The notes beneath the pieces were generated by a model. That model searched no databases. It saw nothing but the letters and a program-made list of their open reading frames with translations, and was not told the origin of the DNA. A DNA stretch of 23,903 nucleotides from DASQFI01 sp035633215 (GTDB lineage Bacteria > Acidobacteriota > Vicinamibacteria > Vicinamibacterales > SCN-69-37), in contig DASQFI010000011.1 of assembly GCA_035633215.1 (NCBI GenBank), positions 1-23,903 on the forward strand. Direction: 5' to 3'. The position numbers and the translations under genes are program-made. Position 1 is the first letter of the stretch; each line of letters begins with the position of its first letter. Positions 21,643-23,903 of this stretch are shown piece after piece.

Positions 21643-23612
21643 ATGTCGCTTCTCCGTTCCGCCGCGCCGCCTGCCTCTCCTGGTGTGGCCATTGGGGCTG
21701 CCGTCGCCCACCGCTCCGTGATCGAAAAGCGCTCCATCGTCATCGCGCCGGTGGGACAGCGAATGGCGCACAACCCGCACCGGATGCAGCGGTCGTCGTC
21801 TTTGAGCAGCGCGGTCAGCGGGAGCCGGTTTGGCTGGGCCCGCGCGACCAGGGCGTCCCGCTCGTCATCGGCGATCTCGACGTCTTCGAGCGGCACGAAC
21901 GCCAGGCAGTATTCAGGACAGACATCGACGCACCGATTGCAGAGCACGCACTTCTCGGGGTCGTAGATCGTCTGGACGTGGCAGACGAGGCAGCGCGCCG
22001 CCTGGCGGAAGGCCGCGGGACTGTCGTAACCCGTTTCGACCTCGGCGATGCCCGTGCGCCGGCCCAGGTCGAGCGTCGGCGGCGTTTCGCGGTCGAGCCG
22101 CTCGAATCCGGCGATCATGCGGTAGATCGACGTGGGAATCTCTTCGATGTCGAGGTGGGTTTCGAGACGCGCCTGATGGCTCGTCAGATATTCGTGGATG
22201 GACCGGGCGGCGCGCTTGCCGTTTGCGACGGCCTCGATGAGATTGCGGGGACCGAACGCGACGTCGCCTCCCGCGAAGATACCCGGTGAGGAGGTTCCGA
22301 GCGTGACGGGATTGACGCGAACAGTCCCCGCAGGCGTGAGATCGACGCCGTCGGCGGGCTTCAGAAACGACAGGTCCGCCTTCTGGCCGATCGCGAGGAT
22401 GCACGCGTCCGCCTCGAGCACGGCGACGTCATCATCGTCGTACTGCGGCGCGAAGCGGCCAGTGTCGTCGAAGACGGCGCGCACGGCGCGGAGCTCGATC
22501 GACGTCAGCCGCCGATCTCCGACGAAGGCCTTCGGGCCGCGCCGCGTCACGAATTGGACGCCCTCGCGGCGCGCCTCCTCGAACTCCTCCTGGCCCTGCG
22601 TGGTCCGGAGGACCGGCATCTCATCGAGGTTCTCGAGCGAGACGATCGTGACGTCCGAAGCCCCGCCGCGAAGCGCGGCGCGCGCCGAGTCCAGCGCCTC
22701 TTTCGCGCGGGCATCGGCGGCCCCTTCCAGCGCCGCCAGCTCCTCCTCGCGCCCGACGCGCAGCGCCGTCCGCGCGGCATCGAACGCCACGAAGCCGCCG
22801 CCGACGACGACCACGCGGCGGCCGAGATCCATGCGAAAGCCGCGGTTGATGTTGAGCAGGTACTCGACAGCCTTGACGACGCCGTCGAGCTCGACGCCCG
22901 GAACCTGGAGGTCGCGTCCGCGCGACACGCCCACCGACAGGAAGACGGCCTCGTAGCCGGCGGCTTTCAGCTCGGCGAGGCCGTAGTCAGGCGTCAGCGG
23001 TGTGTCGAGTTTCAAAGTGACGCCGAGCGAGAGGATCTTGTCGATCTCGGCGCGAAGGAGACTGCGCGGCAGCCGGTATTCCGGAATTCCGAACCGCATC
23101 ATGCCGCCGGGCTCCGAGCCGGCTTCGAACACCGTCACCTCGTAGCCGGTGAGCGCCAGGTCGTGCGCGGCGGCGAGGCCGGCCGGACCGGCGCCGATCA
23201 CGGCGACCTTCTGCCGTTGCTGCGACGACGCCGGCCGCGGCCGGCCGATCGGCAGGTGCCCGGCGTAGCGATTGCCTTCGTTCGTGTCGGCCTGGAAAAG
23301 AACGTCCTGCGTATCAGGCCGGATGGACTCGATCCCGTACTGTTCCGTGACGTAGCGCTTCAGCGCCCGAATGGAGATCGGCGCGTCAATGCTGCCGCGC
23401 CGGCACGCGTCCTCGCAGGGTGCCGCGCAGACGCGCCCGCACACGGACGCGAACGGGTTGGGCGCGCGCGCGACGAGAAACGCCTCGCGGTCGCGGCCGG
23501 CGGCGATCAACTGCACGTACCGGCCCGCATCCGTGCGCACCGGACAGCCGGTTTGACACTTGACCTGGTCCTTCCAGTGGTCCACGTCGGGGAGTCGAGC
23601 GCGCACACCCAT
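21639..23612 (-). CDS. GltD/NfnL-like FAD oxidoreductase with N- and C-terminal 4Fe-4S domains
   Basis: 657 residues. The N-terminal Fer4_20 domain has cysteines C19, C23, C58, C62, C66 and C70. An FAD-binding Rossmann motif (VAVIGAGPAGLAAAHDLALTG, about 134-155) and a second nucleotide-binding motif (VVVVGGGFVAFDAARTA, about 278-294), presumably for NAD(P)H, follow. The C-terminus carries a ferredoxin module with CVLCNRCVDVCPEYC and CIRCGLCAIRCPTG, two [4Fe-4S] clusters. It is the first gene of the ten-gene operon. It probably moves electrons between NAD(P)H or ferredoxin and another carrier; a link to the Rieske/cytochrome b complex is inferred from position only. ATG 23612 fits the promoter geometry; GTG 23642 would add ten unlike residues and touch the operator. 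Confidence 0.88.
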   Translation of the reverse strand: MGVRARLPDVDHWKDQVKCQTGCPVRTDAGRYVQLIAAGRDREAFLVARAPNPFASVCGRVCAAPCEDACRRGSIDAPISIRALKRYVTEQYGIESIRPDTQDVLFQADTNEGNRYAGHLPIGRPRPASSQQRQKVAVIGAGPAGLAAAHDLALTGYEVTVFEAGSEPGGMMRFGIPEYRLPRSLLRAEIDKILSLGVTLKLDTPLTPDYGLAELKAAGYEAVFLSVGVSRGRDLQVPGVELDGVVKAVEYLLNINRGFRMDLGRRVVVVGGGFVAFDAARTALRVGREEELAALEGAADARAKEALDSARAALRGGASDVTIVSLENLDEMPVLRTTQGQEEFEEARREGVQFVTRRGPKAFVGDRRLTSIELRAVRAVFDDTGRFAPQYDDDDVAVLEADACILAIGQKADLSFLKPADGVDLTPAGTVRVNPVTLGTSSPGIFAGGDVAFGPRNLIEAVANGKRAARSIHEYLTSHQARLETHLDIEEIPTSIYRMIAGFERLDRETPPTLDLGRRTGIAEVETGYDSPAAFRQAARCLVCHVQTIYDPEKCVLCNRCVDVCPEYCLAFVPLEDVEIADDERDALVARAQPNRLPLTALLKDDDRCIRCGLCAIRCPTGAMTMERFSITERWATAAPMATPGEAGGAAERRSDI

Positions 23613-23662
23613 CGAGCGGACGATATGGCCGCGCGTCCCCACGGGATATGACGAGGGTCATA
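23613..23662 (-). promoter_or_regulatory. Crp/Fnr-type operator and class II promoter of the nos operon
   Basis: TATGAC-GAGG-GTCATA (23647-23662) has the same arms and spacing as the ric site. Centred at -41.5, the transcript would start at 23613, one base before ATG 23612. Positions -12 to -7 on the minus strand read TATCGT (four of six matches to TATAAT). The mRNA would then be leaderless, in agreement with the lack of a ribosome site. Confidence 0.72.
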
Positions 23663-23702
23663 GCTGGAGAAATATGTGCCGACGGCCGGGAAAGACCGTC
23701 AA

Positions 23703-23903
23703 TCAGGCGGCTTTCTGCCGCCTCGCGTGGGGCGGCCAGGGCGGCGGCCCCTGCCGGTCGAGCCAGAGGTGTCGGATGGTCAGCCACGGATGCCGCCACA
23801 GCATGCGTGGGCCCGCATGGCGCATCACGTCTTTCATCGCCGTGCGCTCGGCGGGGCGGTAGCAGTGGATGCGGCACTCCCGGCACGTGGTCTTCTCGGG
23901 GCC
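23703..23903 (-). CDS. YgbA-family (nitrous-oxide-stimulated promoter family) protein, 5'-truncated
   Basis: Only the last 66 codons are in the window. They read TTCRECRIHCYRPAERTAMKD, then VMRHAGPRMLWRHPWLTIRH, ending in RRQKAA and TGA. The C-x2-C-x3-C-Y cysteine cluster and the MR-x-x-GPRML...HP segment are the signature of the YgbA_NO family, small proteins controlled by NsrR and important for growth under NO stress in enteric bacteria. It lies upstream of the nos operon on the same strand, about 40 bases before the operator. This reinforces the NO-response theme of the region. Confidence 0.82.
   Translation of the reverse strand, partial: GPEKTTCRECRIHCYRPAERTAMKDVMRHAGPRMLWRHPWLTIRHLWLDRQGPPPWPPHARRQKAA
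23705..23723 (-). terminator. Hairpin at the end of the YgbA-family gene
   Basis: AGGCGGC and GCCGCCT with loop AGAAA form a perfect 7-bp stem overlapping the last codons and the stop. It is followed by GATTGACGGTCTTTCC on the minus strand. It has no clean T-run, so it may be a weak or factor-dependent terminator that separates this gene from the nos operon promoter. Confidence 0.5.

Noticed and set aside
21900..21985. CLVCH in the FAD/Fe-S protein as a heme c site
   Set aside because: The protein has no export signal, and the motif belongs to the ferredoxin-like cysteine cluster of a cytoplasmic flavoprotein.

Overview
The window reads as a high-GC bacterial chromosome fragment, probably from an uncultured or environmental organism. 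The gene mix (clade II type nitrous oxide reductase cluster, dedicated Rieske/cytochrome b complex, GH30-like hydrolase, many GTG starts, tightly overlapping genes) suits an Acidobacteriota (Vicinamibacterales-like) or Gemmatimonadota-like lineage. No phylogenetic marker here fixes this, so the placement is inference.

Layout. 1-753: 3'-truncated secreted GH30-like glycoside hydrolase (minus). 1151-1710: three minus-strand tRNA genes (Lys-CTT, Arg-CCG, Arg-TCG) separated by GAACTTC heptamer arrays and GC-rich hairpins. 1826-4691: minus-strand operon of a persulfide-dioxygenase-like MBL/double-rhodanese protein, a thioredoxin-fold [2Fe-2S] ferredoxin and a radical SAM protein, divergent from truA (4725-5507). 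5579-7647: SRPBCC protein, monoheme cytochrome c and an exported protein of unknown function. 7658-7921: a SelW-like protein with an in-frame TGA exactly at the U of a CxxU motif, which I read as a selenoprotein, followed upstream by a large imperfect RNA-like hairpin (7959-8071). 8326-10621: methyltransferase, a radical SAM enzyme with unusual cysteine spacing, and an overlapping small membrane protein.

10797-23903 is a nitric oxide / nitrous oxide region. RIC (di-iron Fe-S repair protein) and a Crp/Fnr regulator without Fe-S cysteines lie on the plus strand. They converge on a ten-gene minus-strand operon: FAD/Fe-S oxidoreductase, Rieske, cytochrome b, pentaheme cytochrome c, nosZ, NosB-like, nosD, nosF, nosL, nosY. 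Upstream of that operon is the 3' part of a YgbA-family (NO-stress) gene. Two identical-class palindromes, TATGAC-N4-GTCATA, sit upstream of ric and of the first operon gene. In both cases a -10-like hexamer lies exactly where a class II Crp/Fnr promoter would need it. The likely circuit is a Dnr/NnrR-like regulator that switches on NO damage repair and N2O respiration together. Electrons would flow from the quinol pool through the dedicated bc complex and multiheme cytochrome to periplasmic NosZ, with NosDFYL and the NosB-like protein supporting copper-centre assembly and activity.
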